Origin: CAZNLH01 sp964573995
GTDB lineage: Bacteria; Gemmatimonadota; CAZMKB01; CAZNLH01
Direction: 5' to 3'
NCBI GenBank assembly: GCA_964573995.1
Contig: CAZNLH010000016.1
Location: 1 to 58,418 of the forward strand
Length of the DNA: 58,418 bases
This document shows positions 7,183-16,317 of the stretch, piece after piece; positions within the stretch are counted from its first letter, which is position 1, and each line of letters starts with the position of its first letter. The position numbers were made by a program, and so were the translations under genes. The notes below the pieces were generated by a model, which was given only the letters and a program-made list of their open reading frames with translations, searched no databases and was not told where the DNA came from.

Positions 7183-9147
7183 ATGGCGTTGGTAAATAGA
7201 TTGATCCGCGGAGCGGAATTCGTGCTTCTCGCCCTCACAACCCTTTACATGGCCTCCCTCTCAGGGTGCGGTCTCTCGGGGAAGATGAAGAACGAGAATG
7301 CCCAGGAACCACTGGTCACTTGCAGCCCGGAGACGCTGACGGCCGGCGAGGAGGCCACATGGACGATGACCCTGAAGGCGCCCCCCGGTGGTATCGAAGA
7401 GGGCGGGCAGATCATCATCGTATACAACGAGTTGTTCCGCTCGGACTCCACCGGTATTGAACACGAGGCACACCTCGAGAGCGCCAAGGGCGCCAGGCTC
7501 GAAGAGATCCCCTTCAAGATCCCGGAAATCAACGAGAAACTCACTCGTCACACCGAAGGCTATCCACAGATCCGAATCCACAGGTTCAGTGTCTTCTTGC
7601 AGTATGTCATCAAGGGGGCCCCACTCCTGGAAGGAGACCGGTTCATACTCACACTGAGAGGGAGGCCGTTTCCCTTCCCGGAAGAACGCTGGCCCGTTCC
7701 CGTACACATCGATCGCGAGGGAAACAATAAGTTCCAGAGGCTTCCACCGGCCCTCACCCCCTTTGTCACCGTGGTCCCAGGAGAGCCGGCCGCAATCCGC
7801 ATTGCCTCGCCCACCATCGTGCAGGCCGGTATACCATTCGACGTGGAAGGTATTGTCCTCGACCGGTTCAACAATCCACCGATCCACCCCTACGAGGGGG
7901 AAGTGGAACTCGAATCCAGCGATGCAGAGGCGCGTATCCCCGGCGGGAAGATATCGCTCCGCAAGATGGACGACGGGAGGTTCCGATTCAGCGGTGTAGT
8001 CATGAAGACCCCGGGTATCCAGTTGCTTACGGTCTCCGGAGAGGGACTGCGCCCCTCAACAATTCCGATCGATTGCCGGGAAGAAAGCCCGGCTTACCAC
8101 CTATACTGGGGAATGCTCCACGTCCATACCACCCTCTCCGACGGCCACCATCCCCCCGGGCAGACCTACACCTACGGCAGGGACACCGGGCTTCTCGATT
8201 TCTGCGCCTTTTCCGACCACAACCAGCGCCTAAACGAGAAGAAGTGGCAAGAGACCAAGGACCTCGCCGATCGCTTTTATAAGCCGGGACGGTTCGTCAC
8301 ATTCCCGGGCTACGAGTGGTCGACCAAGCCGGGCAAGATAAACCGCGGCTACCGCCAGATCTACTTCCCGGACACCAAGGACGCCCCTCTCTTCATGGGA
8401 TCGACAAACGACGTGGATGCCTCCATTCATGACATGCGGGCCCTCGTCGTTGCCCAGTTGCGGTCCGGGGCGGACTGGGACGCCCCCCAACCGGAGCAAC
8501 AACGGCTCGTAGAGGTCCATACCGGCTTCGCCACTACCGAGAACACGAAGACGCTCCTCCAATCAACGTACTGGCGCTATTCCGGATCGCCCTGGCGGAA
8601 GAAGGAGATCTCCTCATACGGGACCTACCAGAGCGGTCTCGCCAAGGGATACCGGATCGGCGCAATAGCGGACGGGGATGACCACTCCAGCACGCCGGGA
8701 CGCTGCTGGTACGACGGCGGGGAGGCCAACGAGCCGAACAAACTCGGCCTTGCGGCGGTATACGCCCGCGACCTGACGCGCAAAGAGGTCTTCAATTCCC
8801 TCTACGACCGATACTGTTACGGGACGACCGGGGAGAGGATATTCATAGACTTCCACATGGACGGCCACCATATCGGGAGGGAATATGAAACGGCCTCCGC
8901 GCCGGAGATCACCTACCGGGTGGGGGCGCCGTACCCGGTGGAGGATATAGAAATCCTGCGGGACAACGTCCCCATCTTCACAATTCCAGGGGAAGGGAAC
9001 GTGGTCGAGGGGACTAAGGTGGACTCTACCCTCTCCACGGGCAGCCATTTCTATTACCTTCGGCTGCGTCTCCGTTCCGGGGACCGGGCCTGGACCTCGC
9101 CGATCTGGGTCACGAAGAAGGAGCGGATCAACCCTATCGCCCAGTAG
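7183..9147 (+). CDS. DUF3604 PHP-like lipoprotein
   Basis: A 654-residue predicted lipoprotein. The ATG at 7183 follows GAAGGAG and the promoter. The N-terminal signal ends in a lipobox (YMASLSGCG), so the protein is anchored in a membrane on the periplasmic side. Residues about 40-300 are a beta-rich N-terminal part. Residues about 308-654 match the DUF3604 family, a PHP-type metal-dependent fold: HVHTTLSDGHH at 313-323, CAFSDHNQ near 344-351, GYEWST, and IADGDDHSSTPGR near 497. His and Asp ligands for metals are thus visible. Family members are uncharacterised or thought to be phosphoesterases. It leads a four-gene operon with an SGNH hydrolase one base downstream and two sulfatase-fold enzymes, which points to cleavage or transfer on a surface glycan. 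Confidence 0.8.
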   Translation: MALVNRLIRGAEFVLLALTTLYMASLSGCGLSGKMKNENAQEPLVTCSPETLTAGEEATWTMTLKAPPGGIEEGGQIIIVYNELFRSDSTGIEHEAHLESAKGARLEEIPFKIPEINEKLTRHTEGYPQIRIHRFSVFLQYVIKGAPLLEGDRFILTLRGRPFPFPEERWPVPVHIDREGNNKFQRLPPALTPFVTVVPGEPAAIRIASPTIVQAGIPFDVEGIVLDRFNNPPIHPYEGEVELESSDAEARIPGGKISLRKMDDGRFRFSGVVMKTPGIQLLTVSGEGLRPSTIPIDCREESPAYHLYWGMLHVHTTLSDGHHPPGQTYTYGRDTGLLDFCAFSDHNQRLNEKKWQETKDLADRFYKPGRFVTFPGYEWSTKPGKINRGYRQIYFPDTKDAPLFMGSTNDVDASIHDMRALVVAQLRSGADWDAPQPEQQRLVEVHTGFATTENTKTLLQSTYWRYSGSPWRKKEISSYGTYQSGLAKGYRIGAIADGDDHSSTPGRCWYDGGEANEPNKLGLAAVYARDLTRKEVFNSLYDRYCYGTTGERIFIDFHMDGHHIGREYETASAPEITYRVGAPYPVEDIEILRDNVPIFTIPGEGNVVEGTKVDSTLSTGSHFYYLRLRLRSGDRAWTSPIWVTKKERINPIAQ

Positions 9148-9148
9148 A

Positions 9149-10246
9149 ATGCCAGTGGACGAACAGATGACCGGTGAAACAAAAGAATCCATGTGCCGGC
9201 AGGAGGGCCACGGGGAGAGGGCCCTGGGTCCGCTGAAGACGCTCTTCTTCTCCTTCATCGTCATAATCACGGGACTCATCGCACTCGAGGGGGGCCTGCG
9301 ACTGTTCGGCGTCCAAACCGGGGAGAGGCATATCCCATTCCAACCAGACCCCCGTTTCGGATGGATCTACGAGCCGCATTACCACGGATTCTGGCACGGG
9401 GCAGACGTCTCGATCAACTCTCTTGGGATCAGGGAAAAGGAACTGTCCACGGAGAAGGCCCCCAATACCTACCGCCTCCTGTGCCTTGGCGACTCGGTGA
9501 CCTTCGGCTATGGAACCGAAAACGACAGGACCTACGTACGGGTCCTCGAATCTCTGCTCCGGGAGCACAGACCCAACCAGCGATTCGAGGCGATAAACGC
9601 CGGAATAGGTGGATTCTCCACCCTGCAGGAACTACTCTTTCTGAAGGAAGTCGGCCTGAAATTCAAGCCCGACCTGGTGATCGTGGCCTTCGTCCTGAAC
9701 GACGTCCTCGACGTTGAGAGCGTAAAGGCGAAGATAGAGCGGGCAAAGCACTTGAAAGAGAAGGAGAATGCGCGAGGGGCAGGTTGGAAAGACGCCTCAC
9801 TGTACGGCCTGTTCCGGGGGACCGCCCTGTACAGGATGTTCACGGTGGCCATGGCCTGGTACAAGAAATGGGATGAAGCCCAGGGCGCAAAGAATCTGGT
9901 GGCCAACCCCAACTCACCGCCTCAAATAGAGAAGAATTGGGAGGAGATCGAGCAGCACCTCAGGGAGATCAACGACTTGGCCGACGAGTCTGGATTCAGG
10001 GTCCTCCTTGTAATCTTCCCGTTCCGCTTTCAGGTCGAGGGAAAGGATCCCATGCGGACCCCCCAGGACAGACTCCTCAGGTTCGGAAAGGAGATCGGAA
10101 TGCCGACGCTCGACCTCCTGCCGATCTTCAGGAAAGAAAAAGGCAATTCCCTGTTTATCGACACCAACCACCCGACCACGACCGGGCACCGCCTGGCAGC
10201 CGAGACCATATACTCCCGCATCGAGGCCGAGGGTCTCCTGCCGTAG
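9149..10246 (+). CDS. Membrane-anchored SGNH/GDSL hydrolase
   Basis: 365 residues, starting one base after the previous stop. A single N-terminal helix (about 31-53, TLFFSFIVIITGLIALEGGLRLF) anchors it, with the catalytic domain probably outside. The SGNH blocks are present: LGDSVTFG with Ser116, AGIGGFST (Gly), VLNDV (Asn), and DTNHPTTTGH with Asp338 and His341. These enzymes act as esterases or O-acetyl transferases/hydrolases on glycans and lipids. The position between a DUF3604 lipoprotein and two sulfatase-fold proteins suggests de-O-acylation or acyl editing of the same surface polymer. The exact substrate is unknown. Confidence 0.85.
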   Translation: MPVDEQMTGETKESMCRQEGHGERALGPLKTLFFSFIVIITGLIALEGGLRLFGVQTGERHIPFQPDPRFGWIYEPHYHGFWHGADVSINSLGIREKELSTEKAPNTYRLLCLGDSVTFGYGTENDRTYVRVLESLLREHRPNQRFEAINAGIGGFSTLQELLFLKEVGLKFKPDLVIVAFVLNDVLDVESVKAKIERAKHLKEKENARGAGWKDASLYGLFRGTALYRMFTVAMAWYKKWDEAQGAKNLVANPNSPPQIEKNWEEIEQHLREINDLADESGFRVLLVIFPFRFQVEGKDPMRTPQDRLLRFGKEIGMPTLDLLPIFRKEKGNSLFIDTNHPTTTGHRLAAETIYSRIEAEGLLP

Positions 10247-10257
10247 GAGGATGAGAC

Positions 10258-12249
10258 ATGAAGGCAAGGTGTAAAAAGAGGCTCCTTTCAATACTATCCC
10301 TGTCGGTAGTCTTCGGGCTATGCGAGTCCTCCTTCTTCCTCCTGCGAGAATTCAACGAATCAAGCGCCAGGCGGGCAATCAACTACATGGTCTACGACTT
10401 CGTCGCGATCCTCCCCCTTGTTCTCCTGCTTTTTCTCATTTGGTTCGCCTGCAGCCGGCTGATCCGCGGCCTTACCGGCGAACTCCTGATCCGCCGCGAG
10501 ACCGAGGAGTCATTCATCAGGTTCGAGGTGGTCCTCTCTCTCATCCTCTTATCAGCCATGTTCCTTCTTCTCCCCAACCGGCCCGGTTCATTCATCCCCT
10601 CGAGGACCATCCCCTTCCTGGCGCTGTGGGCGATCCTGTCGTTGGGTTTCGTCATCGTGACCAGATGGTATTCTCCTGACCGCCTGTTCGGGAGGGTTCG
10701 TTCCGTCGCCCTCGGGGCGATCCTTGTATCATCGATCGGTATCGCCATGTGGGGCTACTATCGTAATCGATTGGAACTTCCCGCCGGGGGCGCCGAGGGG
10801 AATCCCAACATAATCCTGATCTCGATCGATACATTGCGGGCGGACGCACTTTCCTGCTACGGTCAACAGGTGGATTCGAGCCCCAACATCGATCGCCTTG
10901 CCGCATCCGGCGTGGTCTTCAAGAAGGCATTCGCCCCGAGTTCCTGGACGTATCCCTCTATGGCCTCGCTGATGACCTCCCTCCCGCCACCCGCTCACGC
11001 AATTGACGGCACCTCGCTTGCGATTCGCCGGTCCTACACGACCGTCGCCGAGGTCATGAAGGCCCATGGCTACAACACGGCCGCTATCTTCGGCAACCCC
11101 TTGCTCAACAGCAGAAACGGATACAACCAGGGCTTCATCTACTTTGACGTCATAGATAACGATCTCCCATCCAGGTTCCTGGCAGTGCGACTCACGAACC
11201 TCTTTCTGCTCAAGGTCATGGACTGGCGGCCCAATCTCGTCTATCGATCGCTGATCCCCATGCTCTCCCTTACGGACCACCGCGTATTTTACTTCAAGAC
11301 CAAGTTATACGCCTCGGCGGATGAGATAACCTCGGAGGCACTTGATTTTCTCAGGGACAACTCCTACCATCCCTTCTTCCTCCATCTCCACTACTTCGAT
11401 CCACATGGCCCCTACCACGCCCACCCCAAGGTGAGGCTCCCCGATTTCTCCATCAGCACGCAGGAGACCCTCCCTACCTCATACAACCTATACCGTGGGG
11501 AGGTCACATACTGCGATGAGAACATCGGCAGGCTGCTCGACTTCCTCGAGGAGAGCGGGCTGCGAAAAGACACATATATCTTCCTGACGGCGGACCACGG
11601 AGAGGGCTTCCTCGAGCATCATGTCCTCTTTCATGGAAACGACCTCCACGCAGAGGAAGTCAAGATACCATTGATAGCGGCGGGTCCAGGAATAGTCCCC
11701 GGAAGGGTCCTCGACACTCCTGTCACACTCACCGACATCGGGCCGACTATAGCGGACCTCGCCGGTATCAACGCACCGGAGTCGTTCAGGGGCTCCAGCC
11801 TGGTGGGCCTACTGAGGGGAGAAGATGAAGGGAACAGGATGGTCTTCTCGATGATCCGGTACAACCCCCTGCGCCAGGCAAAGCACGTACCGATTGAGGA
11901 GAGGAGAGAGGCCATCCGAAAGGTACGCAAGACATTCGGTAGAGACACCAGAAATACATCTCAATACCTCCTGTCCGTTCGTACTAAGGATACGAGTTTC
12001 ATGTGCATGCTTGACAGGTCCGGAAAGGAATCCGTGAGCAAGGGGAAGCTCTACGACATAGAGTCTGATCCCTACGAACAACGCGACCTCTCAGAAGAAA
12101 ATAGCGACAGGGTCGCTGTCCTTAAGGACGCGATCCTGAAGTGGTATCGAGAGAACACCATTTACGGGAGAGGGATAAGGACTCCGGGGAAAGAAGAGGC
12201 ACCAGAGGCGGAGAGAGAAAAATTGCGGGCCCTTGGATATATCTTCTGA
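10258..12249 (+). CDS. Membrane sulfatase-fold hydrolase/transferase with Thr nucleophile
   Basis: 663 residues preceded by GTAGGAGG. Four to five membrane segments (about 8-28, 48-68, 90-106, 118-136, 150-168) come before an alkaline-phosphatase-superfamily domain (about 182-660). Metal residues include Asp191 in ISIDTLRAD and the ADHGEG motif near 445-450. True sulfatases have C-x-P-S-R at the nucleophile; here the aligned segment is TYPSM (231-235), so Thr231 replaces the Cys and formylglycine cannot form. Thr is the nucleophile in phosphoethanolamine and phosphoglycerol transferases of this fold, so phosphoryl-group transfer or hydrolysis on a membrane-linked substrate is more likely than sulfate removal. 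It is in an operon with a similar enzyme 21 bp downstream. Confidence 0.85.
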   Translation: MKARCKKRLLSILSLSVVFGLCESSFFLLREFNESSARRAINYMVYDFVAILPLVLLLFLIWFACSRLIRGLTGELLIRRETEESFIRFEVVLSLILLSAMFLLLPNRPGSFIPSRTIPFLALWAILSLGFVIVTRWYSPDRLFGRVRSVALGAILVSSIGIAMWGYYRNRLELPAGGAEGNPNIILISIDTLRADALSCYGQQVDSSPNIDRLAASGVVFKKAFAPSSWTYPSMASLMTSLPPPAHAIDGTSLAIRRSYTTVAEVMKAHGYNTAAIFGNPLLNSRNGYNQGFIYFDVIDNDLPSRFLAVRLTNLFLLKVMDWRPNLVYRSLIPMLSLTDHRVFYFKTKLYASADEITSEALDFLRDNSYHPFFLHLHYFDPHGPYHAHPKVRLPDFSISTQETLPTSYNLYRGEVTYCDENIGRLLDFLEESGLRKDTYIFLTADHGEGFLEHHVLFHGNDLHAEEVKIPLIAAGPGIVPGRVLDTPVTLTDIGPTIADLAGINAPESFRGSSLVGLLRGEDEGNRMVFSMIRYNPLRQAKHVPIEERREAIRKVRKTFGRDTRNTSQYLLSVRTKDTSFMCMLDRSGKESVSKGKLYDIESDPYEQRDLSEENSDRVAVLKDAILKWYRENTIYGRGIRTPGKEEAPEAEREKLRALGYIF

Positions 12250-12270
12250 GGCAACTACAATACCGGTCTC

Positions 12271-14331
12271 ATGGAAAGAGAAGACGAAGTTCGAGCAAGC
12301 GAGGTAATCGGCGAGAGGACGGCCGGACCAGCGAAGTTCTGTCTGGTCGGGATGTTGACGTGGGCAATCTTGTCTATCCTTCTCGGCACGACCGAGGCGA
12401 TCATCCTCCTGGCGAGACACCCGTACGACGTGGGATTCGCCCTGGTCTCCTGGGCAATCATCCTGTACGGACTGCCGGGAATCCTCGGAGGAGCCGTCTG
12501 GGGAACACTGTCAGGCTTCATTTCACGAGCAAGGAGATTGGCGGAAGGCGCAACCAATCTCGTTGCCTTTCAAATGAGCAGTTGGCTCGGGGTAATACTG
12601 TTCAAGATCACGGCTCCGAGGTGTCACCGGGGCCCATTGCTCGAACTGGGGGGGGTTGCCTTCATCGCCTTCACCCTCCTCGTCATTCTTCCCCTCTTCC
12701 TGCTGGCCTCCATTATATCCTACAAGGTCCTGAAGGCAGTGCTGAAGGCCCGCATCCCGAGGTTTTTCACCACGAGGCGCGGTGTCCTGACGATAGCCAC
12801 CTCTATAATCCTCCTTTTTATCACATCCCGCTTCAGTGCCGAACTGAAGTCGGCACTCTTCGGGGCGAAGTTCTTCCTCAATGCCCCCTCGGGGGGCGAA
12901 TCGGCGGCGCTTGCGCAGAAACCCAACGTAATACTTATCGTCATGGACACGGTAAGGAAGGATCGCCTGTCCTGTTACGGCTACGGTCGGGATACAACCC
13001 CGCACATAGATCAACTGGCCCGAAGCGGGGTGCTCTTCCGCAACGCCTACTCTTCTTCATGCTGGACCCCGCCGGCTCACTCCTCGCTCTTTACCGGAAA
13101 CTTCCCGTCCAAGACAGGGGTGCTAAACCTGGTTCGCACCATGCCCCGGAGCAACCTGACCCTGGCGGAGATTCTCAAGGGTGAGCACTACATAACGCTT
13201 GGGGTCGTGGCGAACTCGATGATATCGGCGGCCTTCGGCTACGGCCAGGGGTTCCAGGCATACGATGAACTCTATGACGTAGAGGCCGGATACAAGAACG
13301 CGGCCTTCTTCCTCAGAAACAGCCTCCTCTACGGCTGGCTTCAAAACGAGCCGAGGGCCAAACCCATCGTCAGGCTGCTGACCGCCCTGATAATTCGCCA
13401 GAAGACGGCCGCACTCTTTGTCGGAGAAGACTTCTCAGGCGACCGCGTGAATGAGCGTGTCTTTTACTGGCTCGATACGATCCCCAGGGATCGCCCCTTC
13501 TTCCTCTTCATCAATTACCTCGACGCCCACTCTCCGTACGAACCGCCCGACTCGCTCCTCGATCGCGCCACGGCCGATTACAACGGCTGGATAAAGGGGA
13601 AGAAGGGGTACGAACTGATGAATGCCATTCACGGCGTAGAAGAAGAACTGTGGAAGGGGAGCCCTGGGGCCATGACCGATGCCCAATATCTCTCCGGTCT
13701 CTACGACGGCGAGATAAGTTACCTCGACCGAAAGATCTGGGAACTCGTCGAGGGTCTCAAAGACAGGGGAATAATGGATAACACGATACTGTTCATCACA
13801 TCCGACCATGGCGAGCAATTCGGCGAACATGGGCTGATGGAGCATCGGAACTCCCTGTACCAGGAACTGATCAGTGTCCCGCTCATCCTATATTCACCTT
13901 CCCTTTATCCTCCACGGACGATTGACGGAATGGTTTCTCTCTGCGATATCCCAGTGACTATACTCGACATCCTTCGGATCCCCGCGCCCGGCAGTGTCCA
14001 GGGCAAGAGCCTTTTGCCACTGCTGAATGGCAAGACAGAAGAGGGCCCGAGGCCGATTGTCACGGAGTGGAAAGACAGCAAGGCTCTCATCCAGGGAGAT
14101 TGGAAGTACATCCGGTCCGCAGGCCGAAAAAAAGAAGAACTCTACAACATCGTCGATGACCCGCACGAGGAGGTCAACATGATCGCCAGGGAGCCGGAAA
14201 TCGCCCGGGGGCTCGATGGGTCCCTCCAGGCCTGGATCGATTCCTTCAAGCCCCTCGTAGCAGCCAACGAGGGCAAAAAGATGAATGAAACACTGCGTGA
14301 GCGGCTCAAGGCATTGGGCTACCTGGATTGA
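12271..14331 (+). CDS. Second membrane sulfatase-fold enzyme, non-formylglycine
   Basis: 686 residues, with the same architecture as the preceding protein but diverged. Membrane segments lie at about 22-48, 55-82, 100-112, 124-150 and 170-186, followed by a sulfatase-fold domain from about 216 (PNVILIVMDTVRKDRLSCYGY, Asp226; SDHGEQFGEHG near 510). The nucleophile region is CWTPPAHSSLFTG, where Thr266 occupies the place of the sulfatase Cys and His270 that of the Arg. Cys264 lies two residues earlier and does not fit the C-x-P-x-R register. A paralogue pair with different substrates is likely. Its last 26 bases overlap the convergent GT39-like gene. Confidence 0.83.
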   Translation: MEREDEVRASEVIGERTAGPAKFCLVGMLTWAILSILLGTTEAIILLARHPYDVGFALVSWAIILYGLPGILGGAVWGTLSGFISRARRLAEGATNLVAFQMSSWLGVILFKITAPRCHRGPLLELGGVAFIAFTLLVILPLFLLASIISYKVLKAVLKARIPRFFTTRRGVLTIATSIILLFITSRFSAELKSALFGAKFFLNAPSGGESAALAQKPNVILIVMDTVRKDRLSCYGYGRDTTPHIDQLARSGVLFRNAYSSSCWTPPAHSSLFTGNFPSKTGVLNLVRTMPRSNLTLAEILKGEHYITLGVVANSMISAAFGYGQGFQAYDELYDVEAGYKNAAFFLRNSLLYGWLQNEPRAKPIVRLLTALIIRQKTAALFVGEDFSGDRVNERVFYWLDTIPRDRPFFLFINYLDAHSPYEPPDSLLDRATADYNGWIKGKKGYELMNAIHGVEEELWKGSPGAMTDAQYLSGLYDGEISYLDRKIWELVEGLKDRGIMDNTILFITSDHGEQFGEHGLMEHRNSLYQELISVPLILYSPSLYPPRTIDGMVSLCDIPVTILDILRIPAPGSVQGKSLLPLLNGKTEEGPRPIVTEWKDSKALIQGDWKYIRSAGRKKEELYNIVDDPHEEVNMIAREPEIARGLDGSLQAWIDSFKPLVAANEGKKMNETLRERLKALGYLD

Positions 14332-15916
14332 CCGGGGGGGCAGAGAGGTCATACAGCGTGAAAAGCCCCTCCCGTTGCGCGGGATACCGGTCTTCGAGCC
14401 TCGCCAGGATCGACTTTTCCATCGCCTCTTCATATTGCCGGCCGATTATCAGGTACCGGAAATAGCCTGGTTCCTCCTGGTTCAATGATAGGAGGTCATC
14501 GTCTTTCTCCACACCCCACTGGATGAAGCGATCGGCATAGAACCTGACGACAGGAGACGGCTTGGAATAGAACTTCTCGGGAAAATACCGGAAGTGCTCC
14601 ACCCCCTCCTCTTTCCCCCCTCCCCCACCCATACTGGTCAGTAGCAGCACCCTCTCATCGGGACTGGTCAGACGGTGGATATACTTGCCCACCTCCACCG
14701 CGTACCGGTTCGGCGAATGGAGGGGTATCTCTATGAAAAGGCGCCTCAGGGGGGAATAAGACAAGTATAAAAACATCGCGGTAAGGACCAGCACAACCCC
14801 CCTTGCCGCCCACCCCCCGGCCAACTTCACCCTGGATAGCCGATCAGCACCGACACCGGCGGAGAGCAACATGGCCGGCGAGAGGTAACATATCAGCCAC
14901 TGGTGACCGATGGTCTCCTTCCAGAGCAAAAAGGTCGGGAACAGACCGTACAATACCAGGAGAATTATGTAAGAATCTTTAGCCAGGTCTCTCTTCAGCA
15001 GGTTGAAGGCAAAGTGGATTACCCAGAGCAGGGAGAAGAGCAGCACGACCGGCGTGAGAAGGTAATAGAACCTGAGGATCTCGGTCCTCATGAACGGCAC
15101 GAGAGCAAAAGACTCACCGCTTGAGGGGCGAGTCCAGAAGAAGAAGGATTCCGCCAGGGCGTTGTGCTCGAAGAAGGATCCCTCGAGAATGGAGGTGTAG
15201 AGATAAAGGAGGCCGAAGAGGACAAGGCCCGTAAGGGGTAAGAGAAAGGCCTTCCCGATGCTCCCCCGCGCGCCCTTCCTCACGAAGAAGAGGTGGTGGA
15301 TGAAGATGGCGGGCAGGATAAAGTAAGCGGTCCAATCGATCAGGCCGCCGGGGATGAACGTGAGGATCGCGTATCCAAGATGACGTCCCTCGCCCGTTTC
15401 AACCCACCGGATATAGAACCACAAGGTCCCCAGTACGAACGGCAGGACCATCATCTCGTAGACCGTAGAGCGCCCGAAGTAGGCCTCCAGGGGGCTGAAG
15501 GCATAGAACAGGGCGACAAATAGGGCGACCCGGCCGTTCCAGATCTTCTCCGCCAGGCAGTATAGGAGCACCATTCCTCCCATCGAGAGAATGACCGCCA
15601 CGGCCCTTGCACCCCACTCACTCACACCGAAGGCCCTGTAAACGAGCGATACTATCAAACTGAAGAGGGGCGGATGATGCATGTAATAGTAAAACCTCAA
15701 GCCGGGGATCTCGCCCACGTTGTTGACGTAAGCGAAGTGAGTGGCGAGGTAGCCGTAACGAATGAAATTGCGGGCGAATATCGCAAACTGGGCGCTCGTG
15801 AAACTCTCGATTCCCCAGAAGGGATCGGTGATCCTGAAACACCGGACCGCGAGGGCGCCGATGAAGATCAGGATTACGAGGTATCGCTCCCGCGGGGTAA
15901 TTTCTCCCTTAGTCAC
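14306..15916 (-). CDS. GT-C glycosyltransferase, PMT/ArnT type
   Basis: A 536-residue polytopic membrane protein with about ten to twelve hydrophobic helices from residue 10 to 400 and a soluble C-terminal part. The start RERYLVILIFIGALAVRCFRI is followed by TDPFWGIESFTSAQFAIFARNF, which holds the acidic first-loop residues of the GT39/GT83 families. HHPPLFSLIVSL and GRSTVYEMMVLPF further on are typical. Such enzymes move a sugar from a polyprenyl-phosphate carrier to an acceptor on the outer face of the inner membrane. It converges on the sulfatase-fold operon and overlaps it by 26 bp, so neither transcript can end in a spacer there. Donor and acceptor are unknown. Confidence 0.82.
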   Translation of the reverse strand: MTKGEITPRERYLVILIFIGALAVRCFRITDPFWGIESFTSAQFAIFARNFIRYGYLATHFAYVNNVGEIPGLRFYYYMHHPPLFSLIVSLVYRAFGVSEWGARAVAVILSMGGMVLLYCLAEKIWNGRVALFVALFYAFSPLEAYFGRSTVYEMMVLPFVLGTLWFYIRWVETGEGRHLGYAILTFIPGGLIDWTAYFILPAIFIHHLFFVRKGARGSIGKAFLLPLTGLVLFGLLYLYTSILEGSFFEHNALAESFFFWTRPSSGESFALVPFMRTEILRFYYLLTPVVLLFSLLWVIHFAFNLLKRDLAKDSYIILLVLYGLFPTFLLWKETIGHQWLICYLSPAMLLSAGVGADRLSRVKLAGGWAARGVVLVLTAMFLYLSYSPLRRLFIEIPLHSPNRYAVEVGKYIHRLTSPDERVLLLTSMGGGGGKEEGVEHFRYFPEKFYSKPSPVVRFYADRFIQWGVEKDDDLLSLNQEEPGYFRYLIIGRQYEEAMEKSILARLEDRYPAQREGLFTLYDLSAPPVNPGSPMP

Positions 15917-16171
15917 AGAACATCCCTTTCTCCTGTTTCCCGGGGCATTGTCGACAACAGAGGCTCCCTGGAGTTTTTAATGCAGGCTTGCTTGATCCTT
16001 CTATTCCCGGACTGGTATCTCGCGCAATAGGTAAAAGTCCTTCTATCGAGTATAGAAATATAAGAGATCGATTTGGAATTTGCGAGTCCCCCGCCGACGA
16101 TCACCAGGGACGAGCACGTTCAGGTAAAAATAGGACATTTCCAAATTGACTTGACACCAAAATTCGCACAG

Positions 16172-16200
16172 TTGACTCCAAGGGCCAATTGTGCTATAAT
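16172..16200 (+). promoter_or_regulatory. Sigma-70 promoter of radical SAM gene
   Basis: TTGACT (16172-16177), a 17-nt spacer, and a perfect TATAAT (16195-16200). Transcription would begin near 16207, leaving a leader of about 110 nt. The rest of the 401-bp space 15917-16317 has no recognisable gene. Confidence 0.8.
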
Positions 16201-16206
16201 AAATGT

Positions 16207-16317
16207 ATATAAGGCAGGAGATGCCTTGCACGTATCAGTCCAACTGAGCGGGATCGGCCGGTCCCAATTCACCGCCGATTCCGCTTCTGAGCCTAAAGCA
16301 CAGAGGAACTTAATCCC
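16207..16317 (+). promoter_or_regulatory. Structured 5' leader of radical SAM gene
   Basis: Two hairpins are visible: a perfect 6-bp stem AAGGCA/TGCCTT with a GGAGA loop (16211-16227), and a GGGATCGGCCGGTCCC palindrome (16250-16265). The first exposes a GGAGA in its loop. No named riboswitch consensus is recognised, and there is no T-tract after either hairpin. Confidence 0.35.
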
